This document shows positions 46,783-55,203 of a stretch of 64,000 bases of DNA, in pieces. A program made the translations under genes and the position numbers. Source of the DNA: Gordonia gummivorans (lineage in GTDB: Bacteria; Actinomycetota; Actinomycetes; Mycobacteriales; Mycobacteriaceae); the NCBI RefSeq assembly GCF_022513585.1, contig NZ_JAKWBF010000012.1:62001-126000 (forward strand), given 5' to 3'. Each line of letters opens with the position of its first letter. Positions within the stretch are counted from its first letter, which is position 1. Under the pieces are notes generated by a model that was given only the letters and a program-made list of their open reading frames with translations, did no database searches and was not told the origin of the DNA.

Positions 46783-49113
46783 ATGAGTTCGGATGACCAG
46801 CGGCGCAGCCTCGCGCAAGACCTGGCCGGCCGATCCGACGACGCACTCGCCGAGCTGCTGGCGCAGCGTCCCGACCTCGCCTCGCCACCCCCGCAGGGCA
46901 GCGCCGTCCTCGCACAGCGCGCGCTCGCGCCCGCGTCGCTCGCACACACCGGCGAGGATCTCGACCTGTTGAGCGTTGCCGTCCTCGAGCAGGCGCTGGC
47001 GCTCGGCGCTCGTCGAAACGCAGGCAGTTCGCACGCGACGGCCGGCGCCATCGTCACCGCGATCGGCAATCGAGCTGATCCGCAAGACATCGCAGACCGC
47101 ATCGACCTGCTGACACTCCGCGCCGTTCTCTGGACCGAGGGCGCCACGCTGCAGGCCGGGGCCCATGCCGACGCCGCGCTGCCGTGGAAGGCCCATCACC
47201 TCACCGGCCTGCTGTGCACGCGTACACCCGAGACCATCAGCGCCCTCCTCGAGAAGCTCGACGACCGCCAGCGCGAACTGTTGCAGACGCTCTCTCGCGG
47301 CCCGGCACTCGGCCGCAGCCGCGACGCAGGGCCGGCAGCCGACCCCAACGCACCCATCCCACGTCTCATCGAGGCCGGCCTGCTGGCCCGCGTCGACGAT
47401 CACACCGTCGAACTCCCACCGACCGTCGGCACGATCCTGCGTGGCGAACCACCACTGCGCACCGACGATCTGCGCCCACCAGTGCTGCACGAGCCGGGTG
47501 CGAAACCGCGATTCAGCGCCCGCGCGGTCGACGACGCGGCGGGTGGCGAGGCGCTCGAACTGATCCGCCACATGACGAGCCTGCTGGGTGTGCTCGGCAC
47601 GACGCCGGCCTCGGTGCTCCGCAGCGGCGCGCTCGGAGTTCGCGAGCTGCGCCGCCTGGCCAAGGTCACCGGCCTGGATCAGGGCCGCGTTGCCCTTCTT
47701 GCCGAACTCGCCGGTTACCTGCGCCTCATCGACGCCGGATTCCCGGAACCACCGCCGGCGGGCGACACCGGGGAACAAGCCTTTGCGCCCACCGCGTCCG
47801 CCGACAGCTGGCTGCACCAACCACGCGAAAGGCAGTGGGCCGCACTGCTCGACGCGTGGTTGCACATGCCCCGCAACGCATGGCGGGTCGGCGAGCCAGG
47901 TATCGACGGGACCACCCTGGCGGCGCTCGGCGGCGAACTCCACGACGCCTACGCCCCCATTCACCGACGACTCGTCCTGTCCACCCTCGCCGATGCCCGC
48001 CCGGCGGTCACTGTCTCACCGGAGGCGACCACCGCGGCGCTACAGTGGCGCCGACCGCGTCAGATGCGCCGCTTTCTGCTGTCGACGGTCCGCGAAACCC
48101 TGGATGAGGCAAGACAACTCGGTGTCGTCGCACACGGGGCGCTCACCGCGGTCGGCCGGGCGGCCATCGCCGACGGCGATCCCACTGACATCGAGGCCGC
48201 CACCCACAAGGCCATGCACGCGGCCCTCCCCGAACCCGTGGACCACTTCCTGACCCAAGCCGACCTCACGTTGACCGTACCCGGACCGATGACACCCGAA
48301 CTCGCCGAACAGGTGGAACTCGTCGCCGATCTCGAATCCGGCGGCGCCGCTTCGGTTTACCGCGTCTCCGAGGAGAGCGTACGACGCGCCCTGGATGCCG
48401 GGCGCAGCAGCAGCGAACTGGTCGCCATGTTCACCACCCATTCCCGCACACCGGTCCCCCAGTCGCTGACCTACCTGATCGAAGACGTCGGCCGCAAGCA
48501 TGGCCAACTGCGGGTCGGGATCGCATCCTCGTTCATCCGATGCGAGGACGCCACCACGATGGCGGCCGTACTTCGTTCTCCGGCAGCCGAACCCCTCGCC
48601 CTGCGCGCCCTGGCGCCGACCGTCGCCGTATCACCGTCGGAGCTCCGTGCCGTGCTCGACCAACTGCGTGCAGCCGGATTCGCGCCGGCCGGCGAGGATT
48701 CGTCGGGCACCATCGTCGACCTGCGGCAGCACGGCAGCCGGGTGAACGTTGCGCGCCAGAACCGGCACCTGCCACCCAGACGCACCCCACCGTCGGCCGA
48801 GCAGATCCGAAATGTGGTCAACCGCATGCGATCTCACGACCGCGCTGATGCCGCCACGCCGGCCGGCACCTCGCGCGCCCCGGTTCGGGCGGTCGGCGGC
48901 GGCGAGAGCTCGACGGCCCTGATCCAATTGGCGCTACGGGCCAACCGGCGCCTGCGTGTCGGGTACGTCGACGCCCAGGGATCGGCCAGCCGCCACGTGG
49001 TGAGCCCACGCACCCTGGGCGCGGGACAGCTCGTCGCACTCGAAGATGGCACCGACGACGAACAACGCTTCTCGCTGCACCGGATCACCAGCATCGAACT
49101 GCTGGACAACTGA
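46783..49113 (+). CDS. Helicase-associated large protein (XPB/Ssl2-like helicase family, Rv0862c-like)
   Basis: 776 residues. Annotated in relatives as a helicase C-terminal or DNA-binding-associated protein: repeats of helical, wHTH-like segments (e.g. RRLAKVTGLDQGRVALLAELAGYLRL near 300) and a C-terminal WYL-like end (LIQLALRANRRLRVGYVDAQG, ending FSLHRITSIELLDN, last ~70 residues). No Walker A motif was seen, so it is not itself a helicase. In M. tuberculosis the equivalent lies next to the ercc3/XPB helicase; here they are 4 kb apart. It may assist XPB in DNA repair (inferred). Confidence 0.72.
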   Translation: MSSDDQRRSLAQDLAGRSDDALAELLAQRPDLASPPPQGSAVLAQRALAPASLAHTGEDLDLLSVAVLEQALALGARRNAGSSHATAGAIVTAIGNRADPQDIADRIDLLTLRAVLWTEGATLQAGAHADAALPWKAHHLTGLLCTRTPETISALLEKLDDRQRELLQTLSRGPALGRSRDAGPAADPNAPIPRLIEAGLLARVDDHTVELPPTVGTILRGEPPLRTDDLRPPVLHEPGAKPRFSARAVDDAAGGEALELIRHMTSLLGVLGTTPASVLRSGALGVRELRRLAKVTGLDQGRVALLAELAGYLRLIDAGFPEPPPAGDTGEQAFAPTASADSWLHQPRERQWAALLDAWLHMPRNAWRVGEPGIDGTTLAALGGELHDAYAPIHRRLVLSTLADARPAVTVSPEATTAALQWRRPRQMRRFLLSTVRETLDEARQLGVVAHGALTAVGRAAIADGDPTDIEAATHKAMHAALPEPVDHFLTQADLTLTVPGPMTPELAEQVELVADLESGGAASVYRVSEESVRRALDAGRSSSELVAMFTTHSRTPVPQSLTYLIEDVGRKHGQLRVGIASSFIRCEDATTMAAVLRSPAAEPLALRALAPTVAVSPSELRAVLDQLRAAGFAPAGEDSSGTIVDLRQHGSRVNVARQNRHLPPRRTPPSAEQIRNVVNRMRSHDRADAATPAGTSRAPVRAVGGGESSTALIQLALRANRRLRVGYVDAQGSASRHVVSPRTLGAGQLVALEDGTDDEQRFSLHRITSIELLDN

Positions 49114-49204
49114 GCTCGAGAAACTCGCTCGACCGCCGTCCACCGCGCGCGTACGGTGGTCGAGCCACACCCGTGGCGAATACCTCACGACCACAGGAAG
49201 AATC

Positions 49205-50416
49205 ATGAACACCCAGTTCCCGGTACCCCTTTCCGGCGCGTCCGCCTCCACCCTGCTGTGGGCCGACGAGACGTCGATCGAGTACCAGGCGCTCAACCAG
49301 CTCCGCCGGGTGTCTGCTCTGCCGTGGGTACACGGGGTCCGGGTGATGCCCGACGTCCATGTCGGCAAGGGCGCCACCGTCGGCTCGGTCATCGCCATGC
49401 GCGATGCCGTGTGCCCGGCTGCGGTCGGCGTCGACATCGGATGCGGAATGGCAGCCGTCCGAACCGATCTCACCGCGTCGGACCTGCCCGACGACCTCTC
49501 CGGACTGCGCGGCGCCATCGAGGCGAAGGTGCCGGTGGGCTTCACGTCGCACAAGGAGCCGGTCAACATCCGGCGACTGCAGGTCGGCGGCGGCTGGGAC
49601 GGATTCTGGTCCCGGTTCGCTGATCTGCATCGCGGTGTGCGGCAACTCGATACCCGCGCCGGCAAGCAGATGGGCACCCTCGGTGGCGGCAACCACTTCA
49701 TCGAGATCTGCCTCGACGAGCCCGCCGACGGTGCCGAATCCCATGTGTGGATCATGCTGCACTCGGGGTCGCGCAACATCGGCAAGGAACTCGCCGAGCG
49801 GCACATGTCCATCGCGGCGAAGCTGCCCCACAACGCGGACCTGTCCGATCGTGATCTTGCCGTATTCGTCTCCGGGACAGCGGAGATGGATGCCTACCGA
49901 CACGACCTCGACTGGGCGCAGGAATACGCTGCGCGCAACCGCCGGGTCATGCTGGCGCTTGTGTGCAGTGCGGTCCGGGAGAGCTTCGCGCAGCGGCGCG
50001 TCGTGTTCGACGAGCCGATCAGCTGCCACCACAACTACGTGGCCACCGAGCACATCGACGGCCTTGAGTTGCTCGTCACCCGCAAGGGCGCCATCCGCGC
50101 CGTGGCAGGCGAGCTGGGGTTGATCCCCGGGTCGATGGGTACCGATTCGTACGTGGTGCGCGGCCTCGGGTCGGTCGACTCGTTCTACTCCGCGTCGCAC
50201 GGCGCGGGGCGGACGATGAGCCGGAGCAAGGCACGCAAGATGTTCACCGCCGAGGACTTGGTGGCCCAGACCCAAGGTGTCGAGTCGCGGAAGGACGCGG
50301 GTGTGGTCGACGAGATCCCGGCCGCGTACAAGGACATCGATTCGGTGATCGCCGCGCAGACCGATCTCGTGGAGGTCGTCGCCCGCCTGCGCCAGGTGGT
50401 GTGTGTCAAGGGTTGA
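49205..50416 (+). CDS. rtcB: RNA-splicing ligase RtcB
   Basis: 3'-phosphate/5'-OH RNA ligase, 403 residues. Metal ligands and GMP-site motifs are present: VGVDIGCGMAAVRTD (Cys metal ligand), GTLGGGNHFIE (N-H), ISCHHNYVA, IPGSMGTDSYVVRG, and the guanylylated His in SASHGAGRTMSR. ATG 49205 follows AGGAAG. No archease gene and no RtcR-type regulator is near; a TetR gene follows 91 bp downstream. The RNA substrates are unknown. Confidence 0.93.
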   Translation: MNTQFPVPLSGASASTLLWADETSIEYQALNQLRRVSALPWVHGVRVMPDVHVGKGATVGSVIAMRDAVCPAAVGVDIGCGMAAVRTDLTASDLPDDLSGLRGAIEAKVPVGFTSHKEPVNIRRLQVGGGWDGFWSRFADLHRGVRQLDTRAGKQMGTLGGGNHFIEICLDEPADGAESHVWIMLHSGSRNIGKELAERHMSIAAKLPHNADLSDRDLAVFVSGTAEMDAYRHDLDWAQEYAARNRRVMLALVCSAVRESFAQRRVVFDEPISCHHNYVATEHIDGLELLVTRKGAIRAVAGELGLIPGSMGTDSYVVRGLGSVDSFYSASHGAGRTMSRSKARKMFTAEDLVAQTQGVESRKDAGVVDEIPAAYKDIDSVIAAQTDLVEVVARLRQVVCVKG

Positions 50417-50507
50417 GATGGTTGCCCGGGGTCGGAGGCACCTCCGATCCCGGGTGGCCTTCGGCGTGGACGTAAACTGGTCGGGTGCAACGTTTCCGAG
50501 GAATCCG

Positions 50508-51131
50508 ATGACCGACGCGGACTCGCCGTGGGAATTGCCCGGCAACCTCGACCCCACTGCGCGCAAGATCGTGACCGCCGCGCGAATCCGATTCTCCGAG
50601 AGCGGATTCGCCGACACCACAATGGAAGACATCGCGCACGCAGCCGGGGTGGGGGTCGCCACGGTCTACCGGCGATTCGGCCACCGCAAGCGCATCGTCC
50701 GCTACGCGATCATCGACGAGGCGATCCGGCTCGGAAATCTCCTGTCGGCTGCGGGCGCATCGGCGTCGGGCCCCGAGGAACTTGTCGTCGAGACTTTCAC
50801 CGCCTTCGTCCACGAAGCCTCACAACCCAAACTCCTCACCCGAAATCTGCGCGAGTCCGGCGAGGCCGCCGAATTGTCGGCGTTCCTGAACGACGCGACG
50901 ATCATCAGCCTCGGCCGCTCGACAATCGCCACCAGCCTCCGGCCGTGGCAAGAGGCGGGCCGACTGCCCGCCGACCTCGACCTCGTCATCGTCGGCGAGA
51001 TGATCTCCCGCCTGATGAACTCCCTCATCGAAGCGCCCGACGACAGCGCCATCCCCATCGCCGACCCCGCCGCAGCACGGCGCTTCGCGCAGACCTACCT
51101 GGTCCCGCTGCTCCAAGCGACCGGTCGCTGA
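50508..51131 (+). CDS. TetR-family regulator
   Basis: 207 residues. Helix-turn-helix at ~18-65 (RKIVTAARIRFSESGF, MEDIAHAAGVGVATVYRRFG), then a helical domain that is typical of TetR proteins. ATG 50508 follows GAGGAATCC. It is downstream of rtcB and is the only regulator in this stretch; it could control the DUF2236 genes or rtcB. A strong palindrome was not seen nearby. Its TGA stop begins a family A repeat. Confidence 0.85.
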   Translation: MTDADSPWELPGNLDPTARKIVTAARIRFSESGFADTTMEDIAHAAGVGVATVYRRFGHRKRIVRYAIIDEAIRLGNLLSAAGASASGPEELVVETFTAFVHEASQPKLLTRNLRESGEAAELSAFLNDATIISLGRSTIATSLRPWQEAGRLPADLDLVIVGEMISRLMNSLIEAPDDSAIPIADPAAARRFAQTYLVPLLQATGR

Positions 51132-51575
51132 CTCGAAGAGTTCGGTGACCACAGCGCTGAACTGGGCAAATACGTTAGTGCCGTGCCCGCAGAATCTAGG
51201 GGAAGAAGTTCTTCCCCGGGGTTTGTAGTCGTCCGCGAGAAATTTCTGGGGGAAGACACCAGGGGTAGGGGACGAGTTTTCTTCCCCTAGTTTCTTGTGC
51301 GGCGGATAGCGCCTTCTGTGCTCGACGTGCGAGCAGATCTCAGCAGACCGTCGGGCGAGAAGGGTTTGCGCGGGCGCCCAAGATCGTGGTCGCGACGGCA
51401 GCTTCTCCCACCCCCGGGGCGCGTCGTCGGCGTGTCGCGCTTTCAGAAACCGCGTGTCTGGTCAGAAACCCGAGGCGCACCAGCGGTTTCTGGCCGCACC
51501 GGCGGTTTCTGGCAACAAGTGCGGTTTCTGTAGCGAGGCCGCACTCTTCCCACCTCCACGATCGCCACCACGAGG
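51129..51575. repeat. Composite dispersed repeat (family A core plus B-box tail), copy at the TetR stop
   Basis: Starts with the stop codon of the TetR gene: TGACTCGAAGAGTTCGGTGACC, then CTGAACTGGGCAAATACG, GGGGAAGAAGTTCTTCCCC (51199-51217), GTAGTCGTCCGCGAGAAATT, GTTTTCTTCCCCTAGTTTCTT. The tail 51450-51530 has CAGAAACC x2 and GGTTTCTG x3, then TCTTCCCACCTCCACGATCGCC. This order matches 12568-13010. The remaining gap to 51650 is AT-richer and could hold the promoter of the DUF2236 pair. Confidence 0.88.
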
Positions 51576-51650
51576 TTGAGTGTGCTCCACGTCTCATTTT
51601 GATAGACTAGCGCCGCTTTATCTATCAGACAGGATTCGGGGGGCGCGACG

Positions 51651-51815
51651 ATGCGAGTGGACACCAGACATTCCGGATCGAGCGACGACGTCGGATCGGC
51701 GGAACCATCGGCCCAGCCGTTGGGGCCGGATTCGGCCAGCTGGCAGTACGGCAACGACTGGCGTGGCCTGTTCGGCGCCCTGGACGCCGGGAGCGCAGCG
51801 AGCGGGTCCGAATGA
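51651..51815 (+). CDS. N-terminal piece of a DUF2236 gene, probably frameshifted
   Basis: 54 codons starting at ATG 51651 (GGGGGG upstream). It ends ...GPDSASWQYGNDWRGLFGALDAG..., which is the normal start of a DUF2236 domain (GPDS.TW...DWRG). The DUF2236 sequence continues in another frame at 51812, whose ATG overlaps this stop (ATGA). Read together they would make about 237 residues of one protein. It is either a disrupted gene, a translationally coupled split gene or a base error near 51790-51815. Confidence 0.5.
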   Translation: MRVDTRHSGSSDDVGSAEPSAQPLGPDSASWQYGNDWRGLFGALDAGSAASGSE

Positions 51816-52363
51816 AACGGTCGACCATCTGGTTGGAGGTGGCCCACCCCGTGGTCGGGGCGGGTGTGGGCCAACACTCCAGATTCGACACCGACCGGTG
51901 GGGCACCCTGACCCGGCGGTTCAAGACGATGTTCGCCATCTACGGCGGGCACGGCGACGAGGGTGCCCGCGTCGCTTCCGAACATCTACGCGCGATCCAC
52001 AGCCAGGTGAAAGGTGTTGACAATCAAGGACGTTCGTATCACGCCCTGAACGCCGACGCATTCCTCTGGGTGGCCGCGACCGGCTACTCGACGCAGGCCG
52101 ACATCCGTCGGGCCTTCGGCGGGCGGGTCGACGACGAACTCGAGGACGCCCTCTACGAGGACTGGAAACGCACCGCACGAGTCCTCGGCGAGTCCGAACG
52201 CGTCATTCCGCCCACCCGCGTCGAATTCTGGGCGTATTACTGGCATGTGGTCGACGACGTCCTGGAACGCAATCTGTGCACCGATCGGTATCCGTTCCGG
52301 CGTATCACCCCGACCCCGAAGCTGCCGGACTTCTTCACCACACGAGAGGCGGCCAAGCCATGA
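51812..52363 (+). CDS. Oxygenase MpaB/DUF2236 family, first copy (lacks N-terminus in this frame)
   Basis: 183 residues with the DUF2236 core: WLEVAHPVVGAGVGQHSRF, VKGVDNQGRSYHALNADAFLWVAATG, YEDWKRTARVLGESERVIPPTRVEFWAYY. This family includes mycophenolic-acid MpaB and the Lcp rubber oxygenases (haem enzymes). The N-terminal GPDS part is encoded by the preceding 54-codon frame, suggesting a frameshift. Its stop overlaps the next DUF2236 gene start (ATGA). Confidence 0.7.
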   Translation: MKRSTIWLEVAHPVVGAGVGQHSRFDTDRWGTLTRRFKTMFAIYGGHGDEGARVASEHLRAIHSQVKGVDNQGRSYHALNADAFLWVAATGYSTQADIRRAFGGRVDDELEDALYEDWKRTARVLGESERVIPPTRVEFWAYYWHVVDDVLERNLCTDRYPFRRITPTPKLPDFFTTREAAKP

Positions 52364-53280
52364 CCGCGGCGCCCGAGTTCATCGATCCGCCCGACGTCGT
52401 CGACACCTACCAGCACGACCTCGTGGCCGCGATCCCGCGCGCCCGGCGTCGTCGCCCGATTCGGCAACCCGCCGACCTCGTCACCGGCCTCGGACCGACC
52501 ATCGCCGGCGCGAACGTGATCATGCAGCTGGCCAACCCGAAGGTCGGATACGGCGTCAACGAGAGCCGCGTCGACTCCGGCAACGCCATCAAACGACCCA
52601 TCAAACGCGGCCGCACCACCGGCACCTTCCTGGCGGTGGCGCTCCTCGGCAACGCCGACGATCAGGCGTATGTCCACCGAGAGGTCGGCCGAATCCACCA
52701 GCAGGTGTACTCGACCGCGCAGAGCCCGGTCCGCTACAGCGCGAGCGACGCGCGACTGCAGCTCTGGGTCGCCGTCTGCCTGCTGAAGTACTTCATCGAC
52801 CAGTACGAACTCCTCTACGGTCCGCTGTCGGCGCGGGAGAAGGAGCTGGTGGTGCGCATGGGTCACCCATTGGGGACCGCGCTCAACGTGCCGGTGTCGA
52901 AGTGGCCGCACAGCTACGACGCGCTGATCCGCTACTGGAACGACGAGGTGACACGCCTACGCATCGATCCACCGGTCCGCGAGGAGTTGCAGAGCTTGTC
53001 GGACCTGTCGTTCCTCGAGTATCGCGTCGGGCGACTCGGGACGCTGGCGCACGTGACGCTGGGTTCCTTCCTGACCTATGTGATCAGCGGCGGACTGCCC
53101 GAGGAGGTCCGCGACCTCATGGGGTGGGAATGGACCGAGCGTGACGCACGTCGTTACCGGGCCACGCTCGCCGGATTCCGCCTCGTCGACCCGATCCTCG
53201 GACCCGTCGTCAAGGGCATGCTGCATCTGAACCTGCTCGACCTGCGCGTCCGACGTCGGCTGGGTCTGCGCGTTTTCTGA
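52360..53280 (+). CDS. Oxygenase MpaB/DUF2236 family, second copy
   Basis: 306 residues, intact. DUF2236 features: LVTGLGPTIAGANVIMQLANPKVGYGVNESRV, then VHREVGRIHQQVYS, ARLQLWVAVCLLKYFIDQYE, and a C-terminal helical region. Only weak similarity to the first copy; a gene pair of diverged members. Catalytic chemistry in this family is an O2-dependent cleavage or rearrangement; the substrate is unknown. ATG 52360 overlaps the preceding stop by 4 bp, so the two are coupled. Confidence 0.78.
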   Translation: MTAAPEFIDPPDVVDTYQHDLVAAIPRARRRRPIRQPADLVTGLGPTIAGANVIMQLANPKVGYGVNESRVDSGNAIKRPIKRGRTTGTFLAVALLGNADDQAYVHREVGRIHQQVYSTAQSPVRYSASDARLQLWVAVCLLKYFIDQYELLYGPLSAREKELVVRMGHPLGTALNVPVSKWPHSYDALIRYWNDEVTRLRIDPPVREELQSLSDLSFLEYRVGRLGTLAHVTLGSFLTYVISGGLPEEVRDLMGWEWTERDARRYRATLAGFRLVDPILGPVVKGMLHLNLLDLRVRRRLGLRVF

Positions 53281-53337
53281 TTCACTCGTTTCCGCGGGCG
53301 GTGAACGGGGTGGCCCGGATTTGCACTGACCTGGACA

Positions 53338-55014
53338 ATGGATCGGGTGACCGATGGACCCCTGATCGTGCAATCCGACAAGACGCTGCTGCTCGAGGTC
53401 GACCACCCCGACGCCCCCGCGGCCCGTGCGGCGATCGCACCCTTCGCCGAGTTGGAACGCGCGCCCGAACACGTACACACCTATCGGGTGACCCCGCTGG
53501 CCCTGTGGAATGCGCGGGCAGCCGGCCACGACGCCGAGCAGGTGGTCGACGCCCTCGTCACGTACTCGCGCTATGCCGTGCCGCAGCCGCTGCTGATGGA
53601 CGTCGTCGACACCATGGGCCGGTTCGGCCGGCTGCAGCTGGTCAAGCACCCCAGCCAGGGCCTGACGCTGGTCAGCCTCGACCGCGCCGTCCTCGAGGAG
53701 GTGCTGCGCAACAAGAAGGTCGCCCCGATGCTCGGCGCGCGCATCGACGACGACACCGTCGTCGTGCATCCGTCAGAGCGTGGCCGCCTCAAGCAGATCC
53801 TGCTCAAGGTCGGATGGCCGGCCGAGGACCTGGCCGGCTACGTCGACGGTGAGGCCCACCCCATCGCACTCGATGAGGGCAACTGGCACCTGCGCGACTA
53901 TCAGGAGATGGCCGCGGACTCCTTTTGGGCCGGCGGCTCCGGCGTGGTGGTCCTGCCCTGCGGCGCGGGCAAGACGATGGTGGGCGCCGCCGCGATGGCC
54001 AAGGCGGGTGCCACCACGCTGATCCTGGTCACCAACACGGTCGCCGGACGTCAGTGGAAGCGTGAGCTCATCGCCCGCACCACGCTCACCGAGGAGGAGA
54101 TCGGCGAGTACTCCGGCGAACGCAAGGAGATCCGGCCGGTCACCATCGCGACCTATCAGGTGATGACCCGAAAGTCGAAGGGGGAGTACCGAAATCTCGA
54201 TCTGTTCGACTCCCGCGACTGGGGTCTCATCATCTACGACGAGGTACACCTCCTGCCTGCCCCGGTGTTCCGGATGACCGCCGACCTGCAATCCCGACGA
54301 CGCCTCGGACTCACCGCCACCCTCGTGCGCGAAGACGGCCGCGAGGGCGACGTGTTCAGCCTCATCGGCCCCAAGCGCTACGACGCCCCGTGGAAGGACA
54401 TCGAAGCGCAGGGCTGGATCGCGCCCGCCGAGTGCATCGAGGTCCGGGTGACCCTCACCGACAACGAACGTCTCCAGTACGCCGTCGCCGAGCCGGAGGA
54501 GAAGTACAAACTCTGCTCCACCGCCCACACCAAGGTCAACGTCGTGAAGTCGATCCTGGCCCGGCACAACGGTTCCCAGACGCTGGTCATCGGCGCCTAC
54601 ATCGACCAGCTCGAGGAACTCGGCCGCGAACTCGACGCCCCGGTGATCCAGGGCTCCACCAAGAACAAGGATCGCGAGGTGCTGTTCGACCAATTCCGGT
54701 CCGGCGAACTGCAGACCCTCGTCGTGTCCAAGGTGGCGAACTTCTCCATCGACCTCCCCGAGGCGTCGGTGGCGGTGCAGGTGTCGGGCACCTTCGGTTC
54801 ACGGCAGGAGGAGGCACAGCGGCTCGGACGCCTGCTGCGTCCCAAATCCGATGGCGGACAAGCACACTTCTACTCGGTGGTGTCCCGCGACACCCTCGAT
54901 GCCGACTACGCCGCCCACCGTCAGCGCTTCCTCGCCGAGCAGGGGTACGCCTACCGGATCACCGACGCCGACGACCTCTTGGGACCCGCCATCGGTGACG
55001 AGGCGTCGAACTAG
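53338..55014 (+). CDS. xpb: DNA repair helicase XPB
   Basis: Superfamily 2 helicase, 558 residues, of the actinobacterial XPB/ERCC3 type. Walker A is LPCGAGKTM, Walker B DEVH in IIYDEVHLLPAP, motif III LTATLVRED, and motif VI QRLGRLLRP; the RED motif (REDGRE) typical of XPB follows motif III. The N-terminal ~180 residues include the domain seen in archaeal/bacterial XPB. ATG 53338 or GTG 53347 could be used; homologues start near the VQSDKTLLLEVDH segment. It probably acts in DNA repair. Positional match to Rv0861c as I recall. Confidence 0.93.
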   Translation: MDRVTDGPLIVQSDKTLLLEVDHPDAPAARAAIAPFAELERAPEHVHTYRVTPLALWNARAAGHDAEQVVDALVTYSRYAVPQPLLMDVVDTMGRFGRLQLVKHPSQGLTLVSLDRAVLEEVLRNKKVAPMLGARIDDDTVVVHPSERGRLKQILLKVGWPAEDLAGYVDGEAHPIALDEGNWHLRDYQEMAADSFWAGGSGVVVLPCGAGKTMVGAAAMAKAGATTLILVTNTVAGRQWKRELIARTTLTEEEIGEYSGERKEIRPVTIATYQVMTRKSKGEYRNLDLFDSRDWGLIIYDEVHLLPAPVFRMTADLQSRRRLGLTATLVREDGREGDVFSLIGPKRYDAPWKDIEAQGWIAPAECIEVRVTLTDNERLQYAVAEPEEKYKLCSTAHTKVNVVKSILARHNGSQTLVIGAYIDQLEELGRELDAPVIQGSTKNKDREVLFDQFRSGELQTLVVSKVANFSIDLPEASVAVQVSGTFGSRQEEAQRLGRLLRPKSDGGQAHFYSVVSRDTLDADYAAHRQRFLAEQGYAYRITDADDLLGPAIGDEASN

Positions 55015-55029
55015 ACACCACCGCTCCTT

Positions 55030-55184
55030 CCGCTGCCTGAGGCGCCTTTCCGCTGCCTGAGGTGCTCGAGGCGCTAGCCGAGAGCCTCGAAGGCCCGGTG
55101 AGACAACACATGTCGTCTCACCACGGGCTTCGAGGCTCGCAGGCTCGCACCTCAGCCAGCGGGTGAGCAACCTCAGCCAGCGGC
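55030..55184. repeat. Long imperfect hairpin repeat (family B), copy 3, at a convergent junction
   Basis: Left arm CGCTGCCTGAGGTGCTCGAG...GAGCCTCGAAGGCCCGGTGAGAC and right arm GTCTCACCACGGGCTTCGAGGCTCGC...CACCTCAGCCAGCGG are complementary with mismatches. The left CCGCTGCCTGAGG tip is duplicated (55030 and 55050), as is the right CCTCAGCCAGCGG tip (55150 and 55171). It lies between XPB (+) and a kinase gene (-). Confidence 0.82.
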
Positions 55185-55203
55185 GGGCTCGAGGCGGCGG
55201 GGA

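Noticed and set aside
46783-49113. Calling this an active helicase
   Set aside because: I could not find Walker A or DEAD/DEAH motifs; only helicase-associated wHTH-like and WYL-like segments are visible.
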